Counted from the stretch's first letter, positions 44,561-57,411 are shown. The stretch is DNA of 64,000 nt from Photorhabdus bodei (GCF_003287735.1 NZ_NSCM01000009.1:1-64000); one strand, 5' to 3'. Notes: a model not told the origin generated them from the letters alone. Program-made: numbers and translations.

Positions 44561-45745
44561 TTATTTTCCAGCATTACTATTAGTAATGTCATTAACTATT
44601 TTATTGGCAGGAGACATATCTATTGTCAGAGCAGTGGTGTGATAAGCTGATTTAGTGCGTGTTCTATCAGACAGAACGGGTCCATCAGGATTCGTAGTAT
44701 CTACTCTGACTTTAGTCGAAAGGCCGATGCGTAATGGGTATTTTTCTAGTTGCCCAGGATTAAGCTCAATGCGGACGGGTAAACGTTGTACAACCTTAAT
44801 CCAATTACCACTGGCGTTCTGAGCGGGTAATAAAGAGAAAGCGCTGCCGGTACCCATATCAAGGCCAGTGATTTTGCCGCTAAATACTCTGTTTCCACCA
44901 TAGAAATCGCTGGTGATTTCCACGGGTTGACCAATACGAATACCAGAAATTTGTGTCTCCTTGAAGTTGGCTTCAATCCACATATCGTTTGCCGAAATTA
45001 TCGCCATCAGTGGAGTGTTTTTATTGATTTGTGCACCAACTTGTACACTACGGCGTGAGACATAACCATCGATTGGGCTGACTATTTTCGTGCGTTGTAA
45101 CGCCAGCCAGGCATTACGGACTTCCGTTGCAGCTTGTTCAATGGCAGGTTGCTTCTCTAAAGGTGTATCCAAGACAATTGCTTGATTAGCGTTGTATTGT
45201 TCAATTGCAATATCTAGAGCGGCTCGGGCGCTGGCGACAGCTTCCTGTGCATGTTGTAGCTCTTCTTTACCAATGACTTTTTGAGCGCTAAGTATTTCAC
45301 GACGGCTAAGATCATTTTGAACTTTAGTTAATTCGGATCTGCGTAGAGCGATGTTAGCCTGATATTGTTTGCTGTTAACTATCTGTTGATGAGTCTGGCG
45401 AACGCTGTTAGCTAATGTTGTTTTTGCTTTTTCCAATGCTAATTCCGCATCACGGGGATCGAGTTGTACCAATATACTACCGCTTTTCACAAAGTCAGTA
45501 TTATCAAAGTTAACTGTGATTACAGTGCCAGCAACTTGCGACATGATCTGAACTTGATTACCTGTAACATAGGCGTTATCTGTTTCCTGATGGTGGCGTG
45601 AAATGAGAAACCAATAGAAAAAGTAGGCAACACCGAGCAGGGTAAAAATAAGGGTTAGTAACACTAAGGCACGACTGCGTTGCCTTTTTTTGCTACTGGT
45701 TGGATCTTGTGCCGCTTGTACTTCTATTGCCTCATCTGCACTCAT
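44561..45745 (-). CDS. emrA: Multidrug efflux membrane-fusion protein EmrA
   Basis: 394-residue HlyD-family adaptor (E. coli 390) with one N-terminal membrane anchor (ALVLLTLIFTLLGVAYFFYWFLI), the lipoyl half-motif QIMSQVAGTVITVNFDNTDFV, a coiled-coil hairpin and a beta-barrel domain. It bridges EmrB and TolC. emrB follows after 17 bp. The 232-bp gap to mprA contains a perfect 13-bp hairpin. Confidence 0.96.
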   Translation of the reverse strand: MSADEAIEVQAAQDPTSSKKRQRSRALVLLTLIFTLLGVAYFFYWFLISRHHQETDNAYVTGNQVQIMSQVAGTVITVNFDNTDFVKSGSILVQLDPRDAELALEKAKTTLANSVRQTHQQIVNSKQYQANIALRRSELTKVQNDLSRREILSAQKVIGKEELQHAQEAVASARAALDIAIEQYNANQAIVLDTPLEKQPAIEQAATEVRNAWLALQRTKIVSPIDGYVSRRSVQVGAQINKNTPLMAIISANDMWIEANFKETQISGIRIGQPVEITSDFYGGNRVFSGKITGLDMGTGSAFSLLPAQNASGNWIKVVQRLPVRIELNPGQLEKYPLRIGLSTKVRVDTTNPDGPVLSDRTRTKSAYHTTALTIDMSPANKIVNDITNSNAGK

Positions 45746-45797
45746 AGTAAATCCCCATGCTTATTGTTTATCTTCTAGTAATACTATTTTTAGATCA

Positions 45798-45832
45798 CTT
45801 TCCAGTAGTGGTATAGCATCACTACTGGAAAG
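45798..45832 (-). terminator. Perfect hairpin between mprA and emrA
   Basis: A 13-bp perfect inverted repeat (CTTTCCAGTAGTG / CACTACTGGAAAG) with a 9-nt loop, inside the mprA-emrA gap. No T-run follows on the minus strand, so it may attenuate or stabilise the mRNA rather than terminate it fully. Confidence 0.5.
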
Positions 45833-45977
45833 ATGAATGACACAGGATCCAATGTTATCGAAGAATAATAGTTAGCTTTTTGCAGAAAATATCATCTTTG
45901 GCTAACAGGAAAATTTTTTCGAACAATTGAACCAAGAAAGTATTGTTTGGATAAAAATTGATCGATTAAACAACAAG

Positions 45978-46505
45978 CTATTTTTTGATACAATCGCCCA
46001 TTGTATCAAGTCTGACCAGTAATTTTCTCATTAACTTTTCTAACTGTTTTTGTTCCTCCTGGTCAAGGCATGACCAAAGTCTTCTCAAGCACTCATGTTG
46101 AGGTGGAAGCAAATTATTTAAAAATTTTGTACCTTGTTCTGTCAGATGAAGATGAAGGCAACGGCGGTCGTTATGACTTTCCTTTCTTTCAATCCACTCC
46201 TGCTTTTCTAATTCATCAGCAATACGCGTGGCGTTAGTACGGGAAGAACCTAATGCGGCACTTAATTCTGATGGTTGGATGCTGTGGCTTTCTTTAGTAT
46301 CAAGGATCATCAGGGCCATGAACAAAGTTTCATTGATACCTTGAGCTTTCAGCATATTGTTACGGTTTTCAAGCAATTTACTTTGGACGTGCATTGATAA
46401 CCTAGTCAACAGGATCTCTTGATAAGGGATATCTTTATTTAATTTGGCTTGCTGTGCTGCACGAATATTCAGTAATTCTTCGGTAGGCGTAAACGAACTT
46501 TCCAT
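45978..46505 (-). CDS. mprA: MarR-family repressor MprA (EmrR)
   Basis: 175-residue winged-helix regulator (E. coli MprA 176) that represses its own operon and is released by ligands exported by EmrAB. The DNA-binding core runs [27 protein letters not shown] and the wing is [19 protein letters not shown]. It is upstream of emrA in the same direction, as in E. coli. Confidence 0.95.
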   Translation of the reverse strand: MESSFTPTEELLNIRAAQQAKLNKDIPYQEILLTRLSMHVQSKLLENRNNMLKAQGINETLFMALMILDTKESHSIQPSELSAALGSSRTNATRIADELEKQEWIERKESHNDRRCLHLHLTEQGTKFLNNLLPPQHECLRRLWSCLDQEEQKQLEKLMRKLLVRLDTMGDCIKK

Positions 46506-46634
46506 TATTTAGATACCTTATTAGTTTCAACTGGTAAGATAACTTTTGTTATCAAACATCCAAATGGTATATTAAAAGATAAATTTAGCAATTGTAGTTA
46601 TTTGTTATCATCATATTTCTTTTGATATTGATAC

Positions 46635-46973
46635 CTAATTCATAAATATTTTGAATGTTAGTCCAAAAAGTAGCGCACCAAATAGCGTTGCGAGTATAAT
46701 TTGCTTTGTTTTGTAAAAGACTAAACAGATGGTCAGACAACCTATGAGGGTAGGAAGTAGTTTTTGACTCTCTCTCATCACATCAGGTACACCTGATACG
46801 ATGAGTAAAGAACAAATGGATGCAATACCAATACTGTCAAGAATAATGCTTGTTTTTCCACCTTTCCTGCCGGCGGATTGGCGTGCTTTCCCAAATCGTA
46901 GTGGCAGATAGCGAAATGAGAAGTTAGCTAACCCAACAAATAGTCCAATGAGCAAAATCTTGCTATCAATCAT
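46635..46973 (-). CDS. ygaH: L-valine exporter subunit YgaH (AzlD family)
   Basis: 112-residue hydrophobic protein with about four membrane segments, the small partner of YgaZ in exporting valine and probably other branched-chain amino acids. The signature FSFRYLPLRFG near the N-terminus is typical of AzlD-like proteins. Its ATG overlaps the ygaZ stop by 4 nt, so the two are co-translated. Confidence 0.92.
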   Translation of the reverse strand: MIDSKILLIGLFVGLANFSFRYLPLRFGKARQSAGRKGGKTSIILDSIGIASICSLLIVSGVPDVMRESQKLLPTLIGCLTICLVFYKTKQIILATLFGALLFGLTFKIFMN

Positions 46974-47728
46974 GGTGTTTCCTTTTGTTCAGAAGAGTCA
47001 TTGCAATTGTTTTGTGGTTGTAACAGTGCCGCGATACAACCACCGACAATACCTGCCAGAATAGCAACTGGAATTGAGAAAAATGTAATCCCTAAAAGTG
47101 CTCCGGTTAGCGCGGTTGCAACACAATAACTATTTTGCTTTCTACAAGAAGCAAGAAGAAAACTGAGAAACAGTGCTGGTAACATGAAAATCATGGCAGC
47201 TTCTACAGCAGGATAGGATTCCAAATAACCGTCACCAAGAAATGCGCCGGCGGTGGTACCTGCGACCCAGGCCAGCCAGGAACAGATTGCAATAGCAACC
47301 ATCCAGTTTTCACTCCAGCTCCGGTGGTTCTTAATGAGTTTTGCAGTAGTGGCGGCAAAAACTTCATCTGTCAGGCCGAAAGCCCAGATAACGGTTTTTT
47401 TCTCCGTTAACTTATCTTTGATACGGTGCCTTAAAGATGGACCATAAAGAATATGGCGGACATCCATTGCCATGATTGTTAGGGCAGAAATCCATAATGA
47501 TGTACCCGCACTTAGTAAAGCTGTGATGACGAACTGGCTTGCACCGGCGTAGATGATGCATGAAAAGAAAATGGCTTCTATTGGGTTGAAGCCAAGTTTG
47601 ACAGCATTGAGACCAAAAGCAAAGGCGACGGGAATATAACCGATAACAATGGGTAAACTGTCTATTATTCCTTCAGTAAAAGAAGATTTTTTACTAGCTA
47701 AGGGGGATGATGTATCAGAAACAGGCAT
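46970..47728 (-). CDS. ygaZ: L-valine exporter subunit YgaZ (AzlC family)
   Basis: 252-residue AzlC-family membrane protein (E. coli YgaZ 245) with 6-7 membrane segments. PIVIGYIPVAFAFGLNAVKLG and FFSCIIYAGASQFVI are characteristic. With YgaH it forms the branched-chain amino-acid exporter. It sits between the MFS gene and ygaH-mprA, as in E. coli. Confidence 0.94.
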   Translation of the reverse strand: MPVSDTSSPLASKKSSFTEGIIDSLPIVIGYIPVAFAFGLNAVKLGFNPIEAIFFSCIIYAGASQFVITALLSAGTSLWISALTIMAMDVRHILYGPSLRHRIKDKLTEKKTVIWAFGLTDEVFAATTAKLIKNHRSWSENWMVAIAICSWLAWVAGTTAGAFLGDGYLESYPAVEAAMIFMLPALFLSFLLASCRKQNSYCVATALTGALLGITFFSIPVAILAGIVGGCIAALLQPQNNCNDSSEQKETP

Positions 47729-47853
47729 AAAATCTATCTGGTTATATGAATGTTACGTAACATTAACAAAAGGAAACCAAATAGAAAATATCATCCTTAA
47801 CAAATGTTTCATAAATGTTTTTATTTAAGCATTCTTTTACTATGACCTGTTTC

Positions 47854-49044
47854 TTACAACGTCTTTGGTTCGTACTTTTTGCCTAAAAACCACACGATTA
47901 GGCTTATTATACAGATAGCCATGCCAGCGGTGGCAACGCCATACCAACCTGAATGTTTGTAAGCATAGCCTGAAACCAGAGAGCCAAGGGCTCCACCCAT
48001 AAAATAGCTGGTCATATAAGCGGCGGTGAGCCGATTTCTCGCTTCTGGCATGATGCGGTATATCGTACTTTGATTTGTAACGTGAACACCTTGAATCGCA
48101 ATATCAAGGAGAAAAACACCAATTATAAAGCCAATTAGTGATTCTTTGACTAAGCCGATCGGTATCCATGAAAGAAGTAGTAGCACCAGAGAAATGCTGG
48201 TGGTCAGAGGACCTTTTCCTTTATCAACGAGTTGCCCGGTTTGGGTTGCCATCAATGCTCCGGCAGCACCGACTAATCCAAATAAGCCGATGACTCCTTC
48301 GGAATAGTTAAAAGGAGGTGCTGAAAGCAGGAATGCCATTGATGTCCATAGCAGGCTGAAGTTGGCAAATGTCAGTGCACCCAGTAGGGCGCGTACTCTT
48401 AGAAGCGGGCTTGTAGTGATAAGGTTTACAATAGAGCCAAGTAACTGGAAATAATTGAGATTGGTTACTTGTTTATGACGGGGCAGGTAGCGCCACAGCG
48501 TCAGAGAAAGAATCACCAATAAGACACTGGCAACCCAGAAAACAGTTCGCCAGCCACCAAGAGTTGCCATTGTTCCTGAGATGGTTCTTGCTAGTAATAT
48601 TCCAAGCAGTAAACCGCTCATAATCGTACCGACAGCTTTTCCTCGTTGATGGGGAAGAGCAAGTGTTGCGGCCAGCGGGACCAGTATTTGAGCGACCACC
48701 GAAAATAAGCCCGTCATTGCCGTTCCCAGTAACATTTGCCAGATGTTCTGCGACGTGGCGGTAATCAGTAATCCAACAGTGGCTAATATTGTCATTGAGA
48801 CAATTAAACTGCGTCGTTCGAACATATCACCTAATGGTACAAGGAATGTTAGGCCAACGGCATAGCTCAATTGAGCTGTGGTTACAATAAACCCCGCTTC
48901 GTTGACGGTCAGATTAAATTGTAACGCAATCGTATCGAGTAGCGGCTGTGCATAGTAGTTGCTGGCGACAACCAGACCTGTGGCAATAGCGATCAGTGCA
49001 ATCAAAGCCGGACTTAATGGTGTACGGGAAATATTTTCTTCCAT
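47854..49044 (-). CDS. MFS transporter at the ygaY position
   Basis: 396-residue major facilitator protein with 12 membrane segments, of the sugar-efflux/arabinose-efflux-like group. YYAQPLLDTIALQFNLTVNEAG in the first helix and LGDMFERRSLI in the loop between helices 2 and 3 are seen. Its place between proX and ygaZ is that of E. coli ygaY, which is a disrupted gene there; here the frame is intact. Substrate unknown. Confidence 0.88.
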   Translation of the reverse strand: MEENISRTPLSPALIALIAIATGLVVASNYYAQPLLDTIALQFNLTVNEAGFIVTTAQLSYAVGLTFLVPLGDMFERRSLIVSMTILATVGLLITATSQNIWQMLLGTAMTGLFSVVAQILVPLAATLALPHQRGKAVGTIMSGLLLGILLARTISGTMATLGGWRTVFWVASVLLVILSLTLWRYLPRHKQVTNLNYFQLLGSIVNLITTSPLLRVRALLGALTFANFSLLWTSMAFLLSAPPFNYSEGVIGLFGLVGAAGALMATQTGQLVDKGKGPLTTSISLVLLLLSWIPIGLVKESLIGFIIGVFLLDIAIQGVHVTNQSTIYRIMPEARNRLTAAYMTSYFMGGALGSLVSGYAYKHSGWYGVATAGMAICIISLIVWFLGKKYEPKTL

Positions 49045-49391
49045 AAATGTATTTTCTTATAGTTAAACGGCAGGTTAGGGGTGAGTGGACAGCTCGTTAA
49101 AGGTCTGTCGTCACGAGCTAAACTTTTTGCATTGTAATGAATTTTTATTCAGGTTCAATGGTAAAGCCGAGAGGATGGTTGCTAAAGAAATTCTATTGAG
49201 TATTCATTGTTTTAGGTAGTTTTAACTTGTGATTTAACTATCAAATTGAACTGAGAATGAAATGTGAAATCGATATTAATTCCTATTATTTTCCATAATA
49301 TAGCGATAATGACTATAAGATTGTTGAAATATAAATTTTAATAAGAATTTTGAATCAGAAAAAATAACAGTAAAAAAACAGTGAATTGTTT

Positions 49392-49518
49392 TATACCCTA
49401 TAGATTTCAAGATGCATCGCGGCGGCAAGGGAGCGAATCCCCGGGAGCATAGAGAACTATGTGACCGGGGTGAGTGAGTGCAGCCAACAAAGAAGCAACT
49501 TGAAAGATGACGGGTATA
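49392..49518 (+). repeat. ERIC element, copy 11
   Basis: Full-length 127-bp copy in forward orientation, in the 569-bp gap between the MFS gene and proX. The rest of that gap holds a short hairpin (AAAGCCC/GGGCTTT at 49540-49556) and no gene. Confidence 0.95.
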
Positions 49519-49613
49519 TACCAATTCACTGTAATGTCCTAAAGCCCTTGGGCTTTTCACCTGATATCTCCGTCCGCACTGGACGAGGGGGTTACGGCGG
49601 TTTTTGCTAAATA

Positions 49614-50612
49614 TTAATTTTTTCCAGCGGCTTCAACGGCAGTTTTAACCCAACTATCAAACAATTTCTGATGAGCCTTAATCCAACCGTTGGCGTGACG
49701 TTCAATATCCGCTTGTGATGCCTCACCATTATGCATCCGCAAGTTTTGGGCATTGATATCCGCAAGAGGCATTTTCATGATAGAAAATAACTTAGCGGCG
49801 GTTGGGTTGTCTTCTGCCCATTTTTTATTGGCAGCAATATGCATAATACTTGGTGGAAAACCATAATTAGCGCCATTTGGTAATTTCGTCTCTATTTTCT
49901 CATCATTAGGCATAGCGGAGAAAGGAACTTGCAGCCAGACAACATCTTTACCTGGTTTCAGCACGTCGCTAACCCAATAAGGTGTCCATGTGTAATATAA
50001 GATGGGTTTGCCTTCTTTATAGCGGGTAATAGTATCTGCCATCATGGCTGCATAGTTACCTTGATTGTGTTCAACGCTATTGTTTAAACCATAGGCTTTA
50101 AGGTGATGATTAATGGCGATTTCACAGCCCCAACCGGGATTACAGCCAGTTAAATCAGCTTTGCCGTTACCGTTGGTATCAAATAATTTGGCTATTTTCG
50201 GATCTTTTAATTGAGCAATATTAGTAATGTTGTATTTTTCCGCTGTTTTTTTATCGATCAAGTAGCCTTGTGCCGCATTTTCTACGTAGTTACCAACACG
50301 GTAAAATTTGGCATTACCACCTGCTGCCTGATATTGGGTGTTGTGCAGTGGTTCCCAACTTACGGCCATAAAGGTTGCGTCACCAGAAGAAATAGAGGAA
50401 TAGGCGACGTTGTAGTCCACTTCTTTGATGGGTTTGATATCATAACCAAGTTTTTCCAATGCTTTACTGACGATCAGCGTCTGGAATGTTTCTTCGCTAA
50501 GGGTGCTTTGTATGGGTTGTACACTGATACCTTTACCCGGTAATTCGACAGCGAATAATTGAGAACTTATCAGTGATGATAGGGATATAGCCCAGATAAC
50601 TATTTTGCGCAT
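49614..50612 (-). CDS. proX: Glycine betaine/proline-betaine binding protein ProX
   Basis: 332-residue periplasmic binding protein (E. coli 330) of the ProU uptake system, with a signal peptide ([18 protein letters not shown]) and an OpuAC-type body including GCNPGWGCE and the aromatic-rich [12 protein letters not shown] ligand region. The ATG at 50612 follows GGAGG by 6-7 nt; the frame extends 14 codons upstream but without a signal there. It is third in proV-proW-proX. Confidence 0.96.
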   Translation of the reverse strand: MRKIVIWAISLSSLISSQLFAVELPGKGISVQPIQSTLSEETFQTLIVSKALEKLGYDIKPIKEVDYNVAYSSISSGDATFMAVSWEPLHNTQYQAAGGNAKFYRVGNYVENAAQGYLIDKKTAEKYNITNIAQLKDPKIAKLFDTNGNGKADLTGCNPGWGCEIAINHHLKAYGLNNSVEHNQGNYAAMMADTITRYKEGKPILYYTWTPYWVSDVLKPGKDVVWLQVPFSAMPNDEKIETKLPNGANYGFPPSIMHIAANKKWAEDNPTAAKLFSIMKMPLADINAQNLRMHNGEASQADIERHANGWIKAHQKLFDSWVKTAVEAAGKN

Positions 50613-50681
50613 GGTTTTTCCTCCTGTTGCAGTCATCATGTGTTTATCAAACAATTGTGGTTTGATAGGTGTTTTGGAAGG

Positions 50682-51767
50682 TTATGTTTTTTGGCTAAAT
50701 AAACGGGTAATTAATCCAATTGGGCCAGTGGTATACCAGCGATTTACGCCTTTAGCCCGGTTGCTGTAGCCAAGAGACTGTGTTAGGCGGTCAAGGAGAA
50801 TCGCAAGAATAACAATCCCAGCCCCACCTACTGTAGCAAGCCCCATATCGAGACGCCCAATACCTCGCAAAACCATTTGGCCTAAACCACCAACGGCAAT
50901 CATTGATGCAATAACGACCATTGATAGGGCCAGCATCAGGGTTTGGTTGACACCGGCCATAATGGTTGGCATAGCCAGTGGTAATTGAACTTTAAACAGC
51001 ATCTGACGAGGGCTGGCGCCGAAAGATTCGGCTGCTTCTATCAGATCTGCTGGAACCTGTTTGATGCCTAAAATTGTCAGACGGACAATTGGGGGTAGAG
51101 CAAAGATAATGGTGACGATAACTCCAGGCACGTTACCGATGCCAAACAGCATGACAATCGGAACCAGATAGACGAATGCTGGTGTGGTTTGCATAGCATC
51201 AAGCAGAGGTTGGATAATTTTCGCGGCTCTCTTGCTGTGTGCCAGCCATATACCGAGTGGTAAACCAACGATAATGCAGAACAATAGCGATGTCAGAGCC
51301 AGTGATAGAGTGACCATCGATTCGGGCCATGCACCAATTGCACCAATAATTACCAGAGAAATCAGAGCAGTAATACCCATACCAATGCCTGATAACTGCC
51401 AGGCAATCAGGGCAAAAAATAGGATGGCAATGGGAGCAGGTATTGATGTCAGACATTGTTCAAAGCCACTGAGAACAAAATCAATGGGGACGCGGATTCC
51501 CTGAAATGCAGGACGAAAATTTAGCACAATCCAATCAATAGCATGGGTTACCCATGAGTCTAAAGGGATAAGTGGGTGCTGGAATGGATCCATGATATTA
51601 AAATGTTCAGGCTGTACTGTAGTTGCGGGGGCATCCAGCCAGTCAGAACCCGTTGAATTGTCAGCACTGGTTCCATTGCTCCAGGGGTCCGTATTATCGG
51701 CAGCGACGGACGGGGTATCCTCGGAATTCTGTACAGGCTGAGTTTGATGTTCGTTTTGATTACTCAT
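50682..51767 (-). CDS. proW: Glycine betaine transporter permease ProW
   Basis: 361-residue inner-membrane permease (E. coli 354). An acidic, Ser/Thr-rich N-terminal 100 residues precedes 6-7 membrane segments and the binding-protein-dependent permease loop [20 protein letters not shown]. Its start overlaps the proV stop by 8 nt. Confidence 0.96.
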   Translation of the reverse strand: MSNQNEHQTQPVQNSEDTPSVAADNTDPWSNGTSADNSTGSDWLDAPATTVQPEHFNIMDPFQHPLIPLDSWVTHAIDWIVLNFRPAFQGIRVPIDFVLSGFEQCLTSIPAPIAILFFALIAWQLSGIGMGITALISLVIIGAIGAWPESMVTLSLALTSLLFCIIVGLPLGIWLAHSKRAAKIIQPLLDAMQTTPAFVYLVPIVMLFGIGNVPGVIVTIIFALPPIVRLTILGIKQVPADLIEAAESFGASPRQMLFKVQLPLAMPTIMAGVNQTLMLALSMVVIASMIAVGGLGQMVLRGIGRLDMGLATVGGAGIVILAILLDRLTQSLGYSNRAKGVNRWYTTGPIGLITRLFSQKT

Positions 51768-52959
51768 TTGGTGTCTCCTTATCTAATGCCTGCAATAGCA
51801 TCCCTTTGGAAATAACGCCGATATATTTGTCATTATTTCCAACAACCGGAACTGCACAAGGTGATTGTGCTACAACAGCAATCAGCTCATTGAGGGGCAT
51901 ATCTGCGGCAACGGAGGTTGGTTCCGCCAATATGGCGTGTTCGATAGGTTTTTTTTCCCGTAATGCTTTTTCCAATGAATTTACGGAAACGATACCGGCG
52001 AATTTTTGTCCACGTTCGATCAGGTAACCATAGTTTCTGTTTTCGTCATCGAGGACTTTCAATGCAGAAAGAGGACCAAAACCGGGTGCAATATGAAGCA
52101 GAGAGTCAGGACGGCGACGGGCAATGTCTTTAGCACTGAATACATGGCTGATATCTACGCCACGAAAGAAAGTTTTCACATAATTATTCGCTGGATTATT
52201 CAAGATTTCATCAGGTGTCCCGACCTGCACAACAACACCGTCTTGCATAATGGCAATCCGGTCTCCGATACGCATTGCCTCATCCAAATCATGAGAGATA
52301 AAGACGATAGTCCGTGGCTGATTGCCTTGCAGGCTTAACAGTTCATCTTGCATTTCTGTACGAATTAATGGATCAAGGGCAGAAAATGCTTCGTCCATTA
52401 GCAAAATATCTGGGTTATTAGCTAATGCTCTGGCAAGCCCTACACGCTGGCGCATCCCGCCTGAGAGCTCATCTGGATAAGATTGTGCATAATTTTCCAG
52501 GTTTACCTGTTTCAGTGCATCCAATGCTTTTTTATTGCGTTCTTGTTTGGTGATTCCGGCCAGTTCCATACCAAAGGCGCTGTTTTCCAGTATGTTTAAA
52601 TGTGGCATCAGTGCAAATGATTGGAAAACCATACTGATTTTGTTACGGCGAATTTCTCTTAACGCTGCTGCTGAAATCTCAGAAATATCTTCACCATCAA
52701 TCAATACTTGGCCGCGAGTCGGTTTTATCAGACGATTGAGAAGGCGTACCATTGTGGATTTGCCGGAGCCGGATAATCCCATGATGACAAATATTTCGCC
52801 TTCTTCAATAGTCAGATTGGCATTTTGTATACCAACAACCATACCTGTCTTTTCAAATATCTGATCTTTGCTCAAACCCGAATTCAGTAACTTGAAAGCA
52901 TATTCTGAATGGTCGCCAAATATCTTATAGAGGTTTTTAACTTCAAGTTTAATTGCCAT
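51760..52959 (-). CDS. proV: Glycine betaine transporter ATPase ProV
   Basis: 399-residue ABC ATPase (E. coli 400) powering osmoprotectant uptake. Walker A ([12 protein letters not shown]), the Q-loop region, the signature [15 protein letters not shown] and Walker B ([13 protein letters not shown]) are all present. Two CBS domains fill the last 120 residues and may sense ionic strength. It is first in proVWX, and the operon lies directly downstream of nrdF as in E. coli. Confidence 0.97.
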   Translation of the reverse strand: MAIKLEVKNLYKIFGDHSEYAFKLLNSGLSKDQIFEKTGMVVGIQNANLTIEEGEIFVIMGLSGSGKSTMVRLLNRLIKPTRGQVLIDGEDISEISAAALREIRRNKISMVFQSFALMPHLNILENSAFGMELAGITKQERNKKALDALKQVNLENYAQSYPDELSGGMRQRVGLARALANNPDILLMDEAFSALDPLIRTEMQDELLSLQGNQPRTIVFISHDLDEAMRIGDRIAIMQDGVVVQVGTPDEILNNPANNYVKTFFRGVDISHVFSAKDIARRRPDSLLHIAPGFGPLSALKVLDDENRNYGYLIERGQKFAGIVSVNSLEKALREKKPIEHAILAEPTSVAADMPLNELIAVVAQSPCAVPVVGNNDKYIGVISKGMLLQALDKETPNE

Positions 52960-53418
52960 GAAATAGTTACTTTCCTTTCAATGGTTATTTGATGGTGTTA
53001 TGCATTATTCATCTCTGCATGATTCTTTGAATATATATACCCTAACATACTGAGAGAGCCTGACAACCCTATGTTAATGATAATTAATGTAAAAAATAGT
53101 GATATTGAATGACTTAAATTAGATATATTTGTAGTCATTTCATGGTTATTAGTCATTCATTTTACCCAAATTCATGCTGTCATTGTAAGGATTAATTGTA
53201 TCTATACTGTTGTTATTAATGAATTTTAAATTTTATCGGCAAATGAATTATTCACTATGTTGTAAATAGAATCGATTATTAGTTTATCATGTTGATTATA
53301 TCTGATTAGAGTGAAATTTAATTTAAAATTAATTAGCTATATTAATGTTTTTTGTCGTTTCGGATGATATAAGAGGCGGAGATGGCAAAAAATATCCATA
53401 GAAATGGCAATAGTCATG
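52960..53418. other. proU upstream region
   Basis: AT-rich DNA with no gene, expected to hold the osmoregulated proV promoter (H-NS-sensitive in E. coli). I could not assign -35 and -10 elements with confidence. Confidence 0.45.
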
Positions 53419-53452
53419 AAAAAACGCCATAAAAATATAAGGATTTTATGGC
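53419..53452 (-). terminator. Terminator of the nrdHIEF operon
   Basis: Minus-strand stem GCCATAAAA / TTTTATGGC with a 9-nt loop, followed on that strand by G and a run of T, about 100 bp after nrdF. It separates nrd from proV. Confidence 0.8.
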
Positions 53453-53552
53453 ATTTTATCGTTTAAAAAACAGGATTAATAATATTGGTTTTTAAAATAT
53501 TAGATTATTATGGTTATTTTGAAGTATTCTATATAAAATAAAATCATTCTCT

Positions 53553-54527
<975 letters not shown>

Positions 54528-54532
54528 TTATT

Positions 54533-56662
54533 TTATAGTGAGCATGAAACACAATCTTGTACTTCCGTGCCTTCCAGAGCAGTTTGTTTCAGACGGATGT
54601 AATAAAGTGTTTTAATTCCTTTACGCCAGGCGTAAATTTGGGCTTTGTTAATATCACGGGTAGTGGCATCGTCTTTGAAGAAAAGTGTCAGGGATAATCC
54701 TTGGTCGATGTGTTGAGTGGCTGTAGCATAAGTATCAATAATTTTTTCCGGTCCTATTTCGTAAGCATCTTGGTAATATTCAAGATTATTATTCGTCATA
54801 AATGGCGCTGGATAATATACCCGTCCTGTTTTACCATCTTTACGGATCTCAATACGGGATACAATCGGGTGAATGCTTGAGGTTGAATTGTTGATATATG
54901 AAATAGAACCTGTAGGAGCAATAGCTTGGAGATTTTGATTGTAAATACCATGAGTCATAATTGAGGCTTTTAATTCAAGCCAGTCTTGTTGATTAGGAAT
55001 GGTTATTCCTGCTTGTTCAAACAATTGAGAGACCTTTTTTGTCTGAGGTTGCCATGCTCTTTCTGTATATTTATTGAAAAATTCACCACTGGCATAACGA
55101 GAATCTTTAAAGCCTTTAAAGTAGCCATTGCGTTCAATGGCGATCTGATTGGAAGTACGCAGAGCGTGATAAGTGACGATATAGAAATAGATATTGGTGA
55201 AATCTATTCCCTCTTCAGAACCATAATGAATTTTTTCCCTTGCCAGATAGCCGTGAAGATTCATTTGCCCCAAACCAATGGCATGGGAATCCTGATTTCC
55301 TTTTTCGATAGAAGGAACTGAACGGATATGGCTCATATCTGATACCGCGGTTAAAGCACGGATAGCTGTTTCAATAGAGAGGGTAAAATCAGGTGAATCC
55401 ATTGTATGAGCAATATTCATTGATCCCAGATTACAACTAATATCTTTCCCAATATGGTGGTAACTTAAATCCTCTTCATATTCGCTGGCACTGTTAACCT
55501 GTAAAATTTCGGAACATAAATTACTCATATTAATCCGACCTTTAATCGGATTAGCATTATTCACCGTGTCTTCATACATAATATAGGGATAACCAGATTC
55601 GAATTGAAGCTCAGCTAACGTCATGAAAAATTCACGAGCATTGATTTTTGATTTACGAATTTGTTGGTTATTTACCATTTCAGTATATTTTTCTGTCATG
55701 CTAATTTCGGACATTGGCACACCATAAATCCGCTGAATATCATAAGGGGAAAATAGATACATATCTTCATTATGTTTAGCCAGCTTAAAAGTGATATCAG
55801 GAATAACAACGCCAATAGAGAGTGTTTTTATACGGATTTTTTCGTCGGTATTTTCCCGTTTTGTATCCAGAAAACGAAGAATATCGGGATGATGAGCATG
55901 GAGATAAACAGCCCCTGCACCTTGGCGTGCACCGAGTTGATTGGCGTATGAAAACGCATCCTCCAGCATTTTCATCACTGGGATAACACCTGATGATTGA
56001 TTTTGAATCATTTTTATCGGTGCACCTGTTTCCCGTAGATTACTGAGTAAGAATGCGACCCCTCCGCCACGTTTTGAAAGTTGTAAGGCTGAATTAACTG
56101 AACGTCCGATGGATTCCATATTATCTTCAATGCGTAGCAGGAAACAGGAAACCAATTCTCCTCGCTGTTTCTTACCGCAATTAAGAAAAGTTGGCGTTGC
56201 TGGTTGAAAACGGCCACTGATCATCTCATCCACTAGACGACAAGCCAGCACTTGATCGCCTTGGGCTAGGGTCAGTGCTACCATGCATATCCGATCTTCA
56301 TAGCGTTCTAGATAACGTTTATTATCGAAGGTTTTCAGAGTATAACTGGTGTAATATTTGAATGCGCCCAGAAAGGTTTGAAAGCGGAATTTTTTGCTAT
56401 AGGCTTGCTGAAAGAGCTTTTTAATAAAAGTAAAATCGTATTGCTCCAGCACGTTTGGTTCGTAATATCCCTCTTGTTGGAGGAAATCCAGTTTCTCTTT
56501 TAGGCTATGGAAAAATAGTGTGTTTGGATTTACATGCTGGCGAAAATAATAATGAATAGCCAGTTTGTCTTTGTCAAATTGAATCTTTTCTTCACTATCG
56601 TACAGATTGAGCAAGGCATTTAAAGCATGATAATCCTGTTGTGCATTAATTTGAAAAGTCAT
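54533..56662 (-). CDS. nrdE: Class Ib ribonucleotide reductase alpha subunit NrdE
   Basis: 709-residue catalytic subunit (E. coli 714). Active-site features include [20 protein letters not shown] (Cys), the [12 protein letters not shown]ys region, [11 protein letters not shown] and the radical-relay tyrosines near the C-terminus ([10 protein letters not shown]). The redox pair CxxC in DCVSCSL at the end receives electrons from NrdH. No N-terminal ATP cone, as usual for class Ib. Confidence 0.97.
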   Translation of the reverse strand: MTFQINAQQDYHALNALLNLYDSEEKIQFDKDKLAIHYYFRQHVNPNTLFFHSLKEKLDFLQQEGYYEPNVLEQYDFTFIKKLFQQAYSKKFRFQTFLGAFKYYTSYTLKTFDNKRYLERYEDRICMVALTLAQGDQVLACRLVDEMISGRFQPATPTFLNCGKKQRGELVSCFLLRIEDNMESIGRSVNSALQLSKRGGGVAFLLSNLRETGAPIKMIQNQSSGVIPVMKMLEDAFSYANQLGARQGAGAVYLHAHHPDILRFLDTKRENTDEKIRIKTLSIGVVIPDITFKLAKHNEDMYLFSPYDIQRIYGVPMSEISMTEKYTEMVNNQQIRKSKINAREFFMTLAELQFESGYPYIMYEDTVNNANPIKGRINMSNLCSEILQVNSASEYEEDLSYHHIGKDISCNLGSMNIAHTMDSPDFTLSIETAIRALTAVSDMSHIRSVPSIEKGNQDSHAIGLGQMNLHGYLAREKIHYGSEEGIDFTNIYFYIVTYHALRTSNQIAIERNGYFKGFKDSRYASGEFFNKYTERAWQPQTKKVSQLFEQAGITIPNQQDWLELKASIMTHGIYNQNLQAIAPTGSISYINNSTSSIHPIVSRIEIRKDGKTGRVYYPAPFMTNNNLEYYQDAYEIGPEKIIDTYATATQHIDQGLSLTLFFKDDATTRDINKAQIYAWRKGIKTLYYIRLKQTALEGTEVQDCVSCSL

Positions 56663-56664
56663 AA

Positions 56665-57087
56665 TTACATATTCTCTAATGAATCATGTTGCCAGAACCT
56701 TTGAATACCTTGGCGTACTCGTTGTACATCTTCTTCAGTACCCAACAGTTCAAAACGGTATAGGAGGGGTATCCGGCATTTCTCTGAAATTATCCGCCCA
56801 GCGATGCCGTAAGCTTCGCCAAAGTTGGTATTCCCGGCCGCGATGACTCCCCGGATGAATGCCCGGTTTTCGGCGATATTGAGAAATCGGATCACTTGTG
56901 GTGGAACAGCGCCTTTAGTACTGCCACCACCGTAACTGGGGGTCAGTAAAATGTAAGGAGAAGTTACGTTTAATGGGCTGTCTGATTGATTTATTGGAAT
57001 ACGAAAGGCTGGTATTTCCAGTTTCTGAACAAATCTATGGCTATTACTGGATGAACTGGAGAAATAGATCAGCGGATTTATATTCAT
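56665..57087 (-). CDS. nrdI: Flavodoxin-like ribonucleotide reductase cofactor NrdI
   Basis: 140-residue flavoprotein (E. coli 136) that delivers the oxidant to build the manganese-tyrosyl radical in NrdF. The FMN phosphate loop is [13 protein letters not shown], and the flavin-ring loops include [11 protein letters not shown] and [12 protein letters not shown]. It sits 2 bp before nrdE and 7 bp after nrdH. Confidence 0.96.
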   Translation of the reverse strand: MNINPLIYFSSSSSNSHRFVQKLEIPAFRIPINQSDSPLNVTSPYILLTPSYGGGSTKGAVPPQVIRFLNIAENRAFIRGVIAAGNTNFGEAYGIAGRIISEKCRIPLLYRFELLGTEEDVQRVRQGIQRFWQHDSLENM

Positions 57088-57094
57088 AATAAAC

Positions 57095-57325
57095 CTATAA
57101 ATTCTCGGTTAATGCGTTGATTTTATCTGGACGAAATCCTGACCAATGCTGTGTACCTGCTACAACCACAGGAATTTGCTGGTAGCCCATAGCACGGATA
57201 GTCGCTAAAGCCTGCTGGTTTTCGGTTAAATCGACAATCTGATAAGGAATATTTCTTCGGCTTAGCGCCTGATAGGTTGCGCTGCATTGTACGCAGTCCG
57301 GTTTGCTATAAATGGTAATGCTCAT
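57095..57325 (-). CDS. nrdH: Glutaredoxin-like electron donor NrdH
   Basis: 76-residue redoxin with the active site CVQC and the C-terminal WSGFRPDKI typical of NrdH; it reduces the NrdE C-terminal cysteine pair. The ATG at 57325 ([11 protein letters not shown]) follows GGAG; a frame extending 17 codons further upstream is not supported. It is first in nrdHIEF behind two NrdR boxes. Confidence 0.95.
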   Translation of the reverse strand: MSITIYSKPDCVQCSATYQALSRRNIPYQIVDLTENQQALATIRAMGYQQIPVVVAGTQHWSGFRPDKINALTENL

Positions 57326-57411
57326 TAACGACTCCTTTGTCAGTTTGTGGGCATGTAATGGCGAAATTTGGTTCATGAGTAATAATTTACCTAAAGGCCA
57401 GAACTTGAATC

